DNA of 64,000 nt, taken from the NCBI RefSeq assembly GCF_030124175.1, contig NZ_JASKMT010000015.1, positions 62,001 through 126,000 of the forward strand, written 5' to 3'. The translations under genes were made by a program, and so were the position numbers. The notes under the pieces are model-generated. The model was not told where the DNA came from. It did no database searches and saw only the letters and a list, made by a program, of their open reading frames with translations. Below are positions 1 through 8,743 of this stretch, one piece after another (position 1 is the first letter of the stretch; each line of letters starts with the position of its first letter). The DNA is from Streptomyces sp. 549. Its GTDB lineage: Bacteria; Actinomycetota; Actinomycetes; Streptomycetales; Streptomycetaceae.

Positions 1-10
1 GCCACTGGCC

Positions 11-961
11 TCACCTGGCCGCCAGCAGGCCGCGGGTGCGCAGCACGTGGCGTTCGAGGGGGGCGAAGACCAGGAGGTCGATGGCGATGCCGACCACGAG
101 GATCAGCAGGATGGCGCTGAGCACCACGGACATGTCCTGGTAGGCGCGTCCGGTTTCGAGGAGCTGGCCGAGTCCGGCGCCGAGGTCGGGGGAGTGGGCG
201 ATGATCTCGGCGGCCATGAGGGAGCGCCAGGAGAACGCCCAGCCCTGCTTGAGGCCGGAGAGGTAGCCGGGCAGCGCGGCGGGCAGCACGATGTGGCGGA
301 TGCCGCGGATGCCGGTGGCCCCGATGACGTGTCCGGCGCGCAGGTACAGCGGCGGGGTCTGGTCGACGCCGGCGACGAGGCCGTTGGCGATGGACGGCAC
401 CGCGCCGAGCAGGACGACGGCGTAGATCATGGAGTCGGTGAGGCCGAACCAGATGATCGCGGCGGGCACCCAGGCGACGGACGGCAGGGACTGCAGGCCG
501 GTGAGGATCGGCCCGATCGCGGCCCTGACCAGCTTGACCTGGGAGACCAGCAACCCCAGGGGGGTGCCGATGGCCACGGCGACGAGGAAACCGAGCACAC
601 CGCGCGAGACGCTGGTCCAGATCACCTCGAACAGCGTGCCCTTGTACCAGAGGTCGGCGACCGCGCCCCACACCTGGAGCGGGCCGGGTAGCTGGTAGTC
701 CTCCTTGACGCCGAGCACGTACACCAGCTGCCACACGGCGACGACCAGCACGATCGCCACCACGGGCGGCAGCAGCTTGTCGCGCAGCACCCGGCTGAGC
801 GGGGTGCGCTGGGTGGTGCGGGTGTCGAGGGCGTCGAGTCCGGCTTCGAGCCCGGCGAGATCGGAGGCGTCCGAGGCGTTCCCACCGTCCGAGGCCTTCG
901 GGACGTCCGAGGCGGCGGGCCGGTCGGCGGATGCCTCGGGCCTGGAGTCAGTGCTGGCCAT
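11..961 (-). CDS. ssuC: Sulfonate/taurine-type ABC transporter permease (SsuC-like)
   Basis: 316-residue inner-membrane permease of the BPD_transp_1 family. The first ~65 residues are a hydrophilic Asp/Ala-rich tail. About six hydrophobic segments follow, starting near VVAIVLVVAVWQLVYVLGV. The cytoplasmic EAA-type loop is visible at GIRHIVLPAALPGYLSG. The ATG at 961 is chosen because it gives a normal N-terminus and overlaps the stop of the ATPase gene by only 14 nt; a more upstream in-frame start would lie deep inside that gene. It is the last gene of the sulfur operon and pairs with the ATPase and lipoprotein just upstream. The substrate is probably an organosulfonate, inferred from family and context; taurine or a nitrate/bicarbonate-type ligand cannot be excluded. 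Confidence 0.9.
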   Translation of the reverse strand: MASTDSRPEASADRPAASDVPKASDGGNASDASDLAGLEAGLDALDTRTTQRTPLSRVLRDKLLPPVVAIVLVVAVWQLVYVLGVKEDYQLPGPLQVWGAVADLWYKGTLFEVIWTSVSRGVLGFLVAVAIGTPLGLLVSQVKLVRAAIGPILTGLQSLPSVAWVPAAIIWFGLTDSMIYAVVLLGAVPSIANGLVAGVDQTPPLYLRAGHVIGATGIRGIRHIVLPAALPGYLSGLKQGWAFSWRSLMAAEIIAHSPDLGAGLGQLLETGRAYQDMSVVLSAILLILVVGIAIDLLVFAPLERHVLRTRGLLAAR

Positions 962-1748
962 GTCGGCGGATCTCCCCTCGCAGTTGTTCGGTGATCTCCA
1001 GGGAGAGGTTGGCGACGGCGGAGTCCTCGATGCGCCGGGGGTGGGGGATGTCCACCTGCCACTGGCGGGCGATGCGGCCGGGCCGGGAGGAGAGCAGGAC
1101 GACACGCTGCGCGAGGCGCACGGCCTCGCGCACGTTGTGGGTGACGAAGAGCACGGAGACGTGGGTCTCGGCCCAGATGCGGGTCAGTTCCTCGTGCAGC
1201 ACGTCGCGGGTGATGGCGTCGAGCGCGGCGAAGGGCTCGTCCATCAGCAGCAGCTTGCTGTCCTGGGCGAGGGCCCGGGCGAGCGCGACACGCTGGCGCA
1301 TACCGCCGGACAGCTCGTGCACGCGCTTGCGGTGGGCACCGGTGAGGCGGACCAGCTCCAGGAGGCGCTCGGCCTCGGCGGGGCGCTCGTTCTTGGGCAG
1401 ACCGCGCATCTTCAGGGCGAGTTCGATGTTCTTGCCCGCGGTGAGCCAGGGGAACAGGGCGTGTTCCTGGAACATCAGGGCGGCCCGGCCGCCGGGGACG
1501 TCGATGCGGCCCGCGGAGGGCCGGTCGAGCCCGGCGACGAGGTTGAGCAGCGTGGACTTGCCGCAGCCGGACGCCCCCAGCAGGGTGACGAACTCGCCGG
1601 GGCCGACGTCCACCGAGACGTCGTCGAGCACGAGCTGCCGCGAGCCGGGGCGTCCGAAGGACTTCGACACGTGCTCGATGCGGGCGGCGTAGCCGGCTTC
1701 GACCTGCGCGGTCGCGGCCGGTGCCTTGGTGAGTTCGGTTGTGGGCAT
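948..1748 (-). CDS. ssuB: Sulfonate/taurine-type ABC transporter ATP-binding protein (SsuB-like)
   Basis: 266-residue ABC ATPase that energises the importer. In order it shows Walker A (GASGCGKST), a Q-loop (MFQEHALFPW), the signature LSGGMRQRVALARAL, Walker B (LLLMDEPFAALD) and the switch histidine (FVTHN). The start at 1748 is fixed by a strong ribosome binding site, AGGAGGTGA, a few bases upstream. The open frame continues further upstream but only into the end of the lipoprotein gene. The nitrate/sulfonate/taurine subfamily fits the Q-loop and the company of sulfur-assimilation genes. It follows the binding-protein gene after 37 nt and overlaps the permease gene. Confidence 0.93.
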   Translation of the reverse strand: MPTTELTKAPAATAQVEAGYAARIEHVSKSFGRPGSRQLVLDDVSVDVGPGEFVTLLGASGCGKSTLLNLVAGLDRPSAGRIDVPGGRAALMFQEHALFPWLTAGKNIELALKMRGLPKNERPAEAERLLELVRLTGAHRKRVHELSGGMRQRVALARALAQDSKLLLMDEPFAALDAITRDVLHEELTRIWAETHVSVLFVTHNVREAVRLAQRVVLLSSRPGRIARQWQVDIPHPRRIEDSAVANLSLEITEQLRGEIRRHGQH

Positions 1749-1785
1749 CGGGGTCACCTCCTGGGGAACGTGCCGTGGCGGATGG

Positions 1786-2898
1786 TCACTCGGCGCCGAG
1801 GCCGGCGTCGTCGACGGGGTCCCGGCCTTCGGCCTTGAGGACCTTGTTGAGGAGGGACAGGTCGTAGATGCCGTCCGTCCGCGCCTCTTTGAGCAGCCCG
1901 GAGGCGACGCTGTGCTCGGCCTGGGCCCGCAGCGTCGAGGCAAGCGGGTCGTCCGTCACCTCGATGGCTGCGAAGGCCGGGTCGAGCACCTTCTCGGGCA
2001 GCGGCTGGCCGCCGTACTGCTCAAGTTGGGCGTTGAGGACCTTCTTCGCCTCGTCGGGGTTGTCCTTGATCCACGTGTTGGTGCCGACCGTGCCGCGCAG
2101 GACCGCCTCGACGACCTTCGGGTGCGCGGCGAGGAACTTCTGCGAGACGACGAGGTGGGTGGTGACGAACTTGCCGCCGTCCCACAGCTCCTTCTCGTCG
2201 AGCAGTACCTTGCCGCCCTTGGCGACGATGTTGGAGGCGGTGGGCTCGGGGACCCAGGCGCCGTCCAGGCCGCCCTGCTGGAAGGTGGTGGGGATCTCCT
2301 TGTTGTCCTGGCGGACCACCGACACGTCGCCCCTGCCGGTGTCGGCGTCGACCTTGAGGCCTTTGTCCGCCAGGTAGTTGAGCAGCGCCACGTCCTGGGT
2401 GTTGCCGATCTGCGGGGTGGCGATCCGCTTGCCCTTCAGGTCGTCCACCGAGCTGATCCGGTCCGGGTCCACCACGAGTGAGGCGCCGCCGGACGTGGCG
2501 CCGGAGACGATGCGCAGGTTCCGGCCGCCGGCGCGGGTGAAGCCGTTGATGGCGGGTGAAGGGCCGATCCACGTCATGTCGACCGCGTCGGCGTTCAGCG
2601 CCTCGATGGCGGCCGGTCCCGCGTTGAACACCTGCGGCTTGACCGCCGTCCCGCCCAGCTCCTTCTGCACCAGGCCGTCCCGGCTGAGGCCGACCAGCGC
2701 CGTGGCGTGCGTGACGTTGGCGAAGAAGCCGATGCGGACCTCGTCCAGCCCGTCCGTCCTGGGCCCCTGCGCGGCAGCCGGCGAGGTGGTGTCGTCCACC
2801 CGCTGTGAGCCGTAGCCGCAGGCCGTCAGCAGCAGCGGCAGGACGGCGGAGGCGGCCAGGGCGCGCAGCACGGCACGGCGTGGTCGGACGTCAGACAC
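1786..2898 (-). CDS. ssuA: Sulfonate-type ABC transporter substrate-binding lipoprotein (SsuA-like)
   Basis: 370-residue extracellular solute-binding protein. The N-terminus has arginines, a hydrophobic stretch and a lipobox ending LLTAC with lipidation at Cys27. The body looks like the SsuA/THI5/NMT1 family (for example EVRIGFFANVTHATALVG and DMTWIGPSPAINGF). The start is GTG at 2898, with a GAGAGGACC-like ribosome site upstream. It lies 159 nt downstream of cysN, so it may be transcribed both from the sulfur operon and from a local promoter. The ligand is inferred to be an alkanesulfonate or sulfate ester, from context only. Confidence 0.9.
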   Translation of the reverse strand: MSDVRPRRAVLRALAASAVLPLLLTACGYGSQRVDDTTSPAAAQGPRTDGLDEVRIGFFANVTHATALVGLSRDGLVQKELGGTAVKPQVFNAGPAAIEALNADAVDMTWIGPSPAINGFTRAGGRNLRIVSGATSGGASLVVDPDRISSVDDLKGKRIATPQIGNTQDVALLNYLADKGLKVDADTGRGDVSVVRQDNKEIPTTFQQGGLDGAWVPEPTASNIVAKGGKVLLDEKELWDGGKFVTTHLVVSQKFLAAHPKVVEAVLRGTVGTNTWIKDNPDEAKKVLNAQLEQYGGQPLPEKVLDPAFAAIEVTDDPLASTLRAQAEHSVASGLLKEARTDGIYDLSLLNKVLKAEGRDPVDDAGLGAE

Positions 2899-2954
2899 GG
2901 GAGGGTCCTCTCAGGGGGAACGGCTGGGCGGGCTTCGGCGGGCGGGGGCGTGCG

Positions 2955-3056
2955 TCAGCGCGCACATCGCCCGACGCCGCCCTGGCCGCTGCCGCGCACG
3001 CCGCTGCCTATCCGGCCGCCGCGCTGGTCGAACGTGGAGAACGCCTCACCGGTCAT
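2955..3056 (-). CDS. Possible 33-residue small ORF between cysN and ssuA
   Basis: An ATG lies 1 nt after the cysN stop codon (TGA-C-ATG) and opens a 33-codon frame beginning MTGEAFSTFDQRGGR and ending GRCAR before TGA. The tail is Gly/Arg-rich. The position suits termination-reinitiation from cysN. I recognise no family, and a 33-codon frame in GC-rich DNA can arise by chance. It is listed because the gap is otherwise unexplained. Confidence 0.25.
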   Translation of the reverse strand: MTGEAFSTFDQRGGRIGSGVRGSGQGGVGRCAR

Positions 3057-3057
3057 G

Positions 3058-4455
3058 TCAGAAGTCCCACCCGTCGTCGGCCGCCTCGGCCGCCTCCGGC
3101 TCGGCCGGCGCGGTCGACTCGGCGAACGCGTCACCGGCCATGCCGGCGGACAGCGTCGTCCCGTCGGCCGGGTCGATGAGCAGGAACGAACCCGTGCGGC
3201 GGGAGTCGGCGTAGGCGTCGACGGCCAGCGGCTCGGCGGTGCGGACGACGACCCGGCCGATGTCGTTGGCGACCAGCTCGCCGGGCGCCGGGTGCTGGGA
3301 CAGGTCGTCCAGGGTGAGCCTGGACGGGATGTCCTTGACGATCGCCTTCACCGTGCGGGTGGTGTGCTTGAGCAGGACGCGCTCGCCGACCTTCAGCGGG
3401 CGGTCGTGCAGGTGGCACACCGTGGCGGTGAGGTCCTGGCTGGGCGTCACGGCCGCGTCGGCCGGCACGATCAGGTCGCCGCGGGAGATGTCGAGGTCGT
3501 CGGCGAGCCGCAGCGTGACCGACTGCGGTGCCCACGCCACGTCCACCGACTCGCCCAGCGCGTCGATGCCCTCGACGGTGCTGGTCCGGCCGGACGGCAG
3601 CACCGTCACCCGCTGGCCGACCCGCAGCACACCGGAGGCCACCTGACCGGCGTAGCCGCGGTAGTCGGGGTGCTCCGCGGTCTGCGGGCGGATGACGTAC
3701 TGGACGGGGAAGCGGGCCACGCAGGCGGACACGTCGTGGCTGACCGGGACCGTCTCCAGGTGCTCGAGCACCGTCGGGCCGCCGTACCAGTCCATGTTCG
3801 CCGAGGCCGTCACCACGTTGTCGCCGGTCAGCGCCGAGATGGGGATGGCGGTGATCTCCGGCACGCCCAGCGAGGCGGCGTAGGCGGTGAACTCCTCGGC
3901 GATGGCGGCGAAGACGGGCTCCGCGTAGTCGACCAGGTCCATCTTGTTGACGGCCAGCACCACGTGCGGCACGCGCAGCAGCGCGGCCACCGCGGCGTGC
4001 CGCCGGGTCTGCTCCACCACGCCGTTGCGCGCGTCGACCAGGACGACGGCCAGCTCCGCGGTGGACGCCCCGGTGACCATGTTGCGCGTGTACTGCACGT
4101 GCCCGGGGGTGTCGGCGAGAATGAACCGCCGCCTGGGCGTGGCGAAGTAGCGGTACGCCACGTCGATGGTGATGCCCTGCTCCCGCTCGGCCCGCAGGCC
4201 GTCGGTCAGCAGCGCCAGGTCGGGCGTCTCCTGGCCGCGGTTGCGCGAGGCGTGCTCGACGGCCTCCAACTGGTCGGCGAGCACCGACTTGGAGTCATGC
4301 AGCAGCCTGCCGACCAGCGTCGACTTGCCGTCGTCGACCGATCCGGCGGTGGCGAACCGCAGCAGCGACGTGGCCTCGACGGGGGCGGCGGCATGACCGG
4401 CCGGCCCGGTCGTCCCGGCCGGTCCGGTGGTTCCGTCTGTACCGGTGGCGCCCAT
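3058..4455 (-). CDS. cysN: Sulfate adenylyltransferase subunit 1, GTPase (CysN)
   Basis: 465-residue regulatory GTPase of ATP sulfurylase. GTP hydrolysis drives formation of adenosine 5'-phosphosulfate (APS) from ATP and sulfate by its partner CysD. Translation-factor-type motifs are visible: P-loop GSVDDGKST, DTPGH (G3) and NKMD (G4), followed by EF-Tu-like beta-barrel domains. The ATG at 4455 overlaps the cysD stop (ATGA), so the pair is translationally coupled. There is no C-terminal APS-kinase fusion, which agrees with the separate cysC in the operon. A Gly/Thr/Pro-rich stretch of ~25 residues precedes the GTPase domain. Confidence 0.97.
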   Translation of the reverse strand: MGATGTDGTTGPAGTTGPAGHAAAPVEATSLLRFATAGSVDDGKSTLVGRLLHDSKSVLADQLEAVEHASRNRGQETPDLALLTDGLRAEREQGITIDVAYRYFATPRRRFILADTPGHVQYTRNMVTGASTAELAVVLVDARNGVVEQTRRHAAVAALLRVPHVVLAVNKMDLVDYAEPVFAAIAEEFTAYAASLGVPEITAIPISALTGDNVVTASANMDWYGGPTVLEHLETVPVSHDVSACVARFPVQYVIRPQTAEHPDYRGYAGQVASGVLRVGQRVTVLPSGRTSTVEGIDALGESVDVAWAPQSVTLRLADDLDISRGDLIVPADAAVTPSQDLTATVCHLHDRPLKVGERVLLKHTTRTVKAIVKDIPSRLTLDDLSQHPAPGELVANDIGRVVVRTAEPLAVDAYADSRRTGSFLLIDPADGTTLSAGMAGDAFAESTAPAEPEAAEAADDGWDF

Positions 4456-5402
4456 CAGAAGTACCCCTCGCGCTTGCGGTCTTCCATCGCGGCCTCGGAC
4501 AGCTTGTCGTCGGCCCTGGTCGCGCCCCGCTCGGTGAGCCGGGAGGCGGCGATCTCCGCGATGACCTTCTCGATCGTGTCGGCGTCGGACTCCACCGCGC
4601 CGGTGCAGGACATGTCGCCGACCGTGCGGTAGCGCACCTGGCGGCGCTCGACCAGCTCGCCGTCCTTGGGACCGCCCCACTCGCCGGGGGCGAGCCACAT
4701 GCCGCTGCGGGCGAACACCTCACGCTCGTGCGCGTAGTAGATCTCCGGGAGTTCGATCTCCTCCCGGGCGATGTACTGCCACACGTCCAGCTCGGTCCAG
4801 TTCGACAGCGGGAAGACCCGCACGTGCTCGCCGGGGGAGTGGCGGCCGTTGTACAGCTGCCACAGCTCCGGGCGCTGGCGGCGCGGGTCCCAGCCGCCGA
4901 ACTCGTCGCGCAGCGAGAACACCCGCTCCTTGGCGCGGGCCTTCTCCTCGTCGCGGCGTCCACCGCCGAAGACCGCGTCGAAGCGGCCCTTGTCGATGGC
5001 GTCCAGCAGCGGCACGGTCTGCAGCGGGTTGCGGGTGCCGTCGGGGCGCTCGCGCAGGCGGCCGGAGTCGATGAACTCCTGGACCGAGGCCACGTGCAGC
5101 CGCAGCCCGTGGCGGTCGGCGGTGCGGTCGCGGTACTCGATGACCTCGGGGAAGTTGTGCCCGGTGTCGACGTGCAGCAGGGCGAACGGCACCGGCGCCG
5201 GCGCGAACGCCTTGAGCGCCAGGTGCAGCATGACGATGGAGTCCTTGCCGCCGGAGAAGAGGATCACCGGCCGCTCGAACTCGCCCGCCACCTCGCGGAA
5301 GATGTGCACCGCCTCGGACTCCAGGGCGTCCAGGTGGGTGAGCGCGAAGGGGCTCTCGCCCTCCGCGCCGAAGGTGCCGGTCACAGCGGCTGCGGTGGTC
5401 AC
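4455..5402 (-). CDS. cysD: Sulfate adenylyltransferase subunit 2 (CysD)
   Basis: 315-residue catalytic subunit of ATP sulfurylase, making APS and pyrophosphate in complex with CysN. The N-type ATP-pyrophosphatase loop SGGKDS lies near residue 50. Typical CysD blocks follow (HVDTGHNFPEVIEYRD, FGGGRRDEEKARAKER, FPLSNWTELDVWQYI). Start choice: GTG at 5402 overlaps the cysC stop codon (GTGA) and puts the known N-terminal region in frame; the frame further upstream only runs through cysC in the wrong register. Confidence 0.97.
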   Translation of the reverse strand: MTTAAAVTGTFGAEGESPFALTHLDALESEAVHIFREVAGEFERPVILFSGGKDSIVMLHLALKAFAPAPVPFALLHVDTGHNFPEVIEYRDRTADRHGLRLHVASVQEFIDSGRLRERPDGTRNPLQTVPLLDAIDKGRFDAVFGGGRRDEEKARAKERVFSLRDEFGGWDPRRQRPELWQLYNGRHSPGEHVRVFPLSNWTELDVWQYIAREEIELPEIYYAHEREVFARSGMWLAPGEWGGPKDGELVERRQVRYRTVGDMSCTGAVESDADTIEKVIAEIAASRLTERGATRADDKLSEAAMEDRKREGYF

Positions 5403-5977
5403 GCGAGTCCCCTCTCGGTCAGCAGCGCGTGCAGCGCCGCCGCGGATTCCTCGACGGTCTGTTCCTGCGCGGCGATCCGCAGGTCGGGATCGTCCGGCGC
5501 CTCGTACGGGTCGTCCACACCGGTCAGGCCGGTGAGCCGCCCGGCTGCCTGCTCGGCGTACAGCCCCTTCACGTCCCGTTCCGCGCACACCTCGACCGGG
5601 GTCGACACGTGCACCTCCAGGAACGGGGTGTCCTCGGCGCGGTGCCGCTTGCGGACCGCCTCCCGGCTGTCCGCGTAGGGCGCGATCACCGGCACCAGCG
5701 CCTTCACGCCGTGCGAGGCGAGCAGTTCGGCGACGAAGCCGACGCGCTGCACGTTGGTGTGCCGGTCCTCCCGGGAGAAGCCCAGCCCGGCGGAGAGGAA
5801 CTCGCGGATCTCGTCGCCGTCCAGCACCTCCACCCGGTGTCCGCCGGCCCGCAGCCGGTCCGCCAGCGCGCGGGCGATGGTGGTCTTGCCCGCGCTCGGC
5901 AGACCGGTCAGCCACACCGTGGCGCCCTGGTCCGTCCCGCTCATCTCCCGCTCCCTGCCTGTCGTGTGGTCCGTCAT
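5399..5977 (-). CDS. cysC: Adenylylsulfate (APS) kinase (CysC)
   Basis: 192-residue APS kinase, which phosphorylates APS to PAPS with ATP. The P-loop is GLPSAGKTT, followed by the APS-binding block VLDGDEIREFLSAGLGFSREDR and an active-site-lid-like segment near KGLYAEQAAGRL. Two starts are possible: ATG 5977, which overlaps the cysH stop (ATGA) but has no clear ribosome site, and ATG 5944, preceded by AGGGAG at good spacing (181 residues). I keep the longer form because 4-nt coupling runs through the operon. CysH here is of the APS-reducing type, so PAPS may serve sulfotransfer rather than assimilation. Confidence 0.95.
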   Translation of the reverse strand: MTDHTTGREREMSGTDQGATVWLTGLPSAGKTTIARALADRLRAGGHRVEVLDGDEIREFLSAGLGFSREDRHTNVQRVGFVAELLASHGVKALVPVIAPYADSREAVRKRHRAEDTPFLEVHVSTPVEVCAERDVKGLYAEQAAGRLTGLTGVDDPYEAPDDPDLRIAAQEQTVEESAAALHALLTERGLA

Positions 5978-6669
5978 CAGCCGTGCAGTCCGCACTCGGT
6001 CTTGTTCCGCCCCGCCCAGCGCCCGGCGCGGGCGTCCTCGCCGGGCTGCACCCGGCGGGTGCAGGGCGCGCAGCCGACGGACGGGTAGCCGTCGTCGAGC
6101 AGCGGGTTGGTCAGCACGCCGTGCTCGGCGACGTAGGCGTCCACGTCCTCCTGCGTCCAGCGGGCGATCGGCGAGACCTTCACCTTCTGCCGCTTCTCGT
6201 CCCAGCCGACGACCGGCGTGCCGGCCCTGGTCGGGGACTCGTCGCGGCGCAGCCCGGTGGCCCAGGCGCGGTAGCCGGCCAGGCCCTCCTGGAGCGGCTT
6301 GACCTTGCGCAGCGCGCAGCACAGGTCGGGGTCGCGCTCGTGCAGCCGCGGCCCGTGCTCGGCGTCCTGCTCGGCGACGGTCCGCGCGGGCGTCAGCGTG
6401 AGCACGGTGACGTCCATGACGGCGGCCACCGCGTCGCGGGTGCCGATCGTCTCCGGGAAGTGGTAACCGGTGTCGAGGAAGACCACGTCCACGCCGGGCG
6501 CCACCCGGGAGGCCAGGTGGGCGACGACCGCGTCCTCCATCGAGGAGGTGACGCAGAACTCCGGCCCGAACGTCTCGGTGGCCCAGCGCAGCACCTCAAG
6601 CGCGGGGGCCTCCTCCAGGTCGCGGCCCGCCTGTTCGGCGAGGTCGCGCAGGTCCACTGCGGTGCTCAT
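5977..6669 (-). CDS. cysH: Phosphoadenylyl/adenylyl-sulfate reductase, APS-reductase type (CysH)
   Basis: 230-residue thioredoxin-dependent reductase that makes sulfite. Two cysteine pairs are seen, DLCCALRKVKPL and SVGCAPCTRR, which in this family bind a [4Fe-4S] cluster and mark the APS-reducing branch. The C-terminal catalytic cysteine motif is KTECGLH. The PP-loop-type region includes CVTSSMEDAVVAHL and VFLDTGYHFPET. ATG 6669 overlaps the stop of the zinc-ribbon gene. The enzyme feeds sulfite to the reductase encoded two genes upstream. Confidence 0.96.
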   Translation of the reverse strand: MSTAVDLRDLAEQAGRDLEEAPALEVLRWATETFGPEFCVTSSMEDAVVAHLASRVAPGVDVVFLDTGYHFPETIGTRDAVAAVMDVTVLTLTPARTVAEQDAEHGPRLHERDPDLCCALRKVKPLQEGLAGYRAWATGLRRDESPTRAGTPVVGWDEKRQKVKVSPIARWTQEDVDAYVAEHGVLTNPLLDDGYPSVGCAPCTRRVQPGEDARAGRWAGRNKTECGLHG

Positions 6670-6893
6670 GCGGTGTCCTCCCGGTCGGTGGTGTGCGGGT
6701 CGGCGGCGTGCGCTTCGGTGGTGCCGGTGGCGGCGGCGACCTGGCGGAAGCCGCTGGAGAGCAGGCCGAGGAACTTCAGCCGGAACGCCCGGTTGCAGGA
6801 CGCGCACTCCCAGGCGCCGGGCCCCTCCTCGCTGGGACGCAGGTCCTCGTCGCCGCAGTAGGGGCAGTAGAACGGCGCCGCGCGCTCGCTCAC
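6666..6893 (-). CDS. Small zinc-ribbon protein of the sulfite-reductase operon
   Basis: 75-residue protein with two CxxC pairs (FYCPYCGDEDL and WECASCNRAF) that form a likely zinc ribbon, then a basic/hydrophobic stretch (RLKFLGLL) and a low-complexity tail. GTG 6893 overlaps the sir stop codon, and its own stop overlaps the cysH start, so it is locked between the two. From memory, a small hypothetical gene sits at this place in other Streptomyces. The function is unknown; a role in supporting the iron-sulfur/siroheme enzymes or as a redox adapter would be guesswork. Confidence 0.88.
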   Translation of the reverse strand: MSERAAPFYCPYCGDEDLRPSEEGPGAWECASCNRAFRLKFLGLLSSGFRQVAAATGTTEAHAADPHTTDREDTA

Positions 6894-8587
6894 TTCAGGG
6901 CCCCCTCGTCGGCCCGGGCCGCCCACTGGGCGAACCGCTCGCCCTGCTCGCGCTGCGCGGAGAAGTTCCGCACGACCCGCTCGACGTAGTCGGGCAGCTC
7001 CTCGGAGGTGACCTTCAGGCCGCGGACCTTGCGGCCGAAGCCGGGCTCCATGCCCAGCGAGCCGCCCAGGTGGACCTGGTAGCCCTCGACCTGGTTGCCG
7101 TCGGCGTCGGTGACCAGCTGCCCCTTGAGACCGATGTCCGCCACCTGGATACGGGCGCAGGAGTTCGGGCAGCCGTTGATGTTGATGGTGATCGGCTCTT
7201 CGAAGTCCGGCAGGCGGCGCTCCAGCTCCTCGATGAGGGACTGGCCGCGGCTCTTGGTCTCCACGATGGCCAGCTTGCAGAACTCGATGCCGGTGCAGGC
7301 CATCGTCCCGCGCCGGAACGGGGAGGGCTTCGTGGTCAGGCCGAGGGCGGCGAGCCCGTCGCTCAGCGACTTGACCTGGTCGTCCTCGACGTCCAGCACG
7401 ACCATCTTCTGCTCGACGGTGGTGCGCACCCGGCCGGAGCCGTGCGCCTCGGCCAGGTCGGCGATCTTGGTGAGCGTGGCGCCGTCCACCCGCCCGACGC
7501 GGGGTGCGAAGCCCACGTAGTTGCGCCCGTCCTTCTGGCGGTGCACACCGACGTGGTCGCGCCACTGCTGCACGGGCTGCTCGGGCGCCGGGCCGTCGAG
7601 CAGCGGGCGGCCGAGGTACTCCTCCTCCAGGACCTGGCGGAAGCGCTCCGGGCCCCAGTCGGCGATCAGGAACTTGATGCGGGCGCGGGTGCGCAGCCGC
7701 CGGTAGCCGTAGTCGCGGTAGAGGGAGACGACACCCTCGTAGGCGTCGGCGACCTCGTCCAGCGGCACCCAGGCGCCCAGGCGCACACCGATCTTGGGGT
7801 TGGTGGACAGGCCGCCGCCCACCCACAGGTCGAAACCGGGGCCGTGCTCGGGGTGCTCGACGCCGACGAAGGCGATGTCGTTGATCTCGTGGGCCACGTC
7901 CAGCAGCGGCGAGCCGGACACGGCCGACTTGAACTTCCGCGGCAGGTTGGAGAAGGCCGGGTTGCCGACGATGCGGCGGTGGATCTCGTCGATGGCGGGC
8001 GTGCCGTCGATGATCTCGTCCGCGGCGATGCCGGCCACCGGGGAGCCGAGGATCACCCGCGGGGTGTCGCCGCACGCCTCGGTGGTGGACAGGCCCACAC
8101 CCTCCAGGCGGCGCCAGATCTCCGGCATGTCCTCGATGCGGATCCAGTGGTACTGGATGTTCTGCCGGTCGGTGATGTCGGCGGTGCCGCGGGCGAAGTC
8201 CTCGGAGATGCCGCCGATCACACGCAGCTGCTCGGTCGTCAGCCGTCCGCCGTCGATCCGGACGCGGAGCATGAAGTACTCGTCGTCCAGCTCCTCCGGC
8301 TCCAGGATGGCGGTCCGGCCGCCGTCGATGCCGGGCTTGCGCTGGGTGTACAGGCCCCACCAGCGCATCCGTCCGCGCAGGTCAGCGCCGTCGATGGAGG
8401 CGAAGCCGCGGTGCGCGTAGATCGTCTCAATGCGTGTCCGCACATTGAGACCGTCGTCGTCCTTCTTGGTCTGCTCGTTGGCGTTGAGCGGAGTGAAGTG
8501 GCCCTTGGCCCACTGGCCCTCGCCGCGGTGGCGGCCGGCCTTGCGGCGGGACGGAGCGGCGGCGGCTGGCTTCGGGGTGTCGGCCAT
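6890..8587 (-). CDS. sir: Ferredoxin-dependent sulfite reductase (nitrite/sulfite reductase family)
   Basis: 565-residue siroheme enzyme that reduces sulfite to sulfide for cysteine synthesis. The siroheme/[4Fe-4S] cysteines appear as TGIEFCKLAIVETK and, further on, NGCPNSCARIQ. The two ferredoxin-like half domains typical of the family precede them (MRWWGLYTQRKPG and NIQYHWIRIEDM). The ATG at 8587 has GAAGGA upstream at slightly long spacing; a longer frame exists but lacks a ribosome site. It is the first large gene of the operon, 156 nt downstream of a cysteine-containing leader peptide. Assignment to sulfite rather than nitrite rests on the cys neighbours. Confidence 0.96.
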   Translation of the reverse strand: MADTPKPAAAAPSRRKAGRHRGEGQWAKGHFTPLNANEQTKKDDDGLNVRTRIETIYAHRGFASIDGADLRGRMRWWGLYTQRKPGIDGGRTAILEPEELDDEYFMLRVRIDGGRLTTEQLRVIGGISEDFARGTADITDRQNIQYHWIRIEDMPEIWRRLEGVGLSTTEACGDTPRVILGSPVAGIAADEIIDGTPAIDEIHRRIVGNPAFSNLPRKFKSAVSGSPLLDVAHEINDIAFVGVEHPEHGPGFDLWVGGGLSTNPKIGVRLGAWVPLDEVADAYEGVVSLYRDYGYRRLRTRARIKFLIADWGPERFRQVLEEEYLGRPLLDGPAPEQPVQQWRDHVGVHRQKDGRNYVGFAPRVGRVDGATLTKIADLAEAHGSGRVRTTVEQKMVVLDVEDDQVKSLSDGLAALGLTTKPSPFRRGTMACTGIEFCKLAIVETKSRGQSLIEELERRLPDFEEPITININGCPNSCARIQVADIGLKGQLVTDADGNQVEGYQVHLGGSLGMEPGFGRKVRGLKVTSEELPDYVERVVRNFSAQREQGERFAQWAARADEGALK

Positions 8588-8743
8588 GGCTGTATGTGTC
8601 CTTCGGACTGACGGGGGCGTACGGCTCTCCGCCCGCGCATCCGCGCACGCGGGCAAACCGGTGCCGGGGCAGGTCGGGGTGGTGCGGAGGGTCTCGCCCG
8701 TCCGCGACGGCGGGGACGGGGAGAGGCGGAGGTGCTGTGACTG

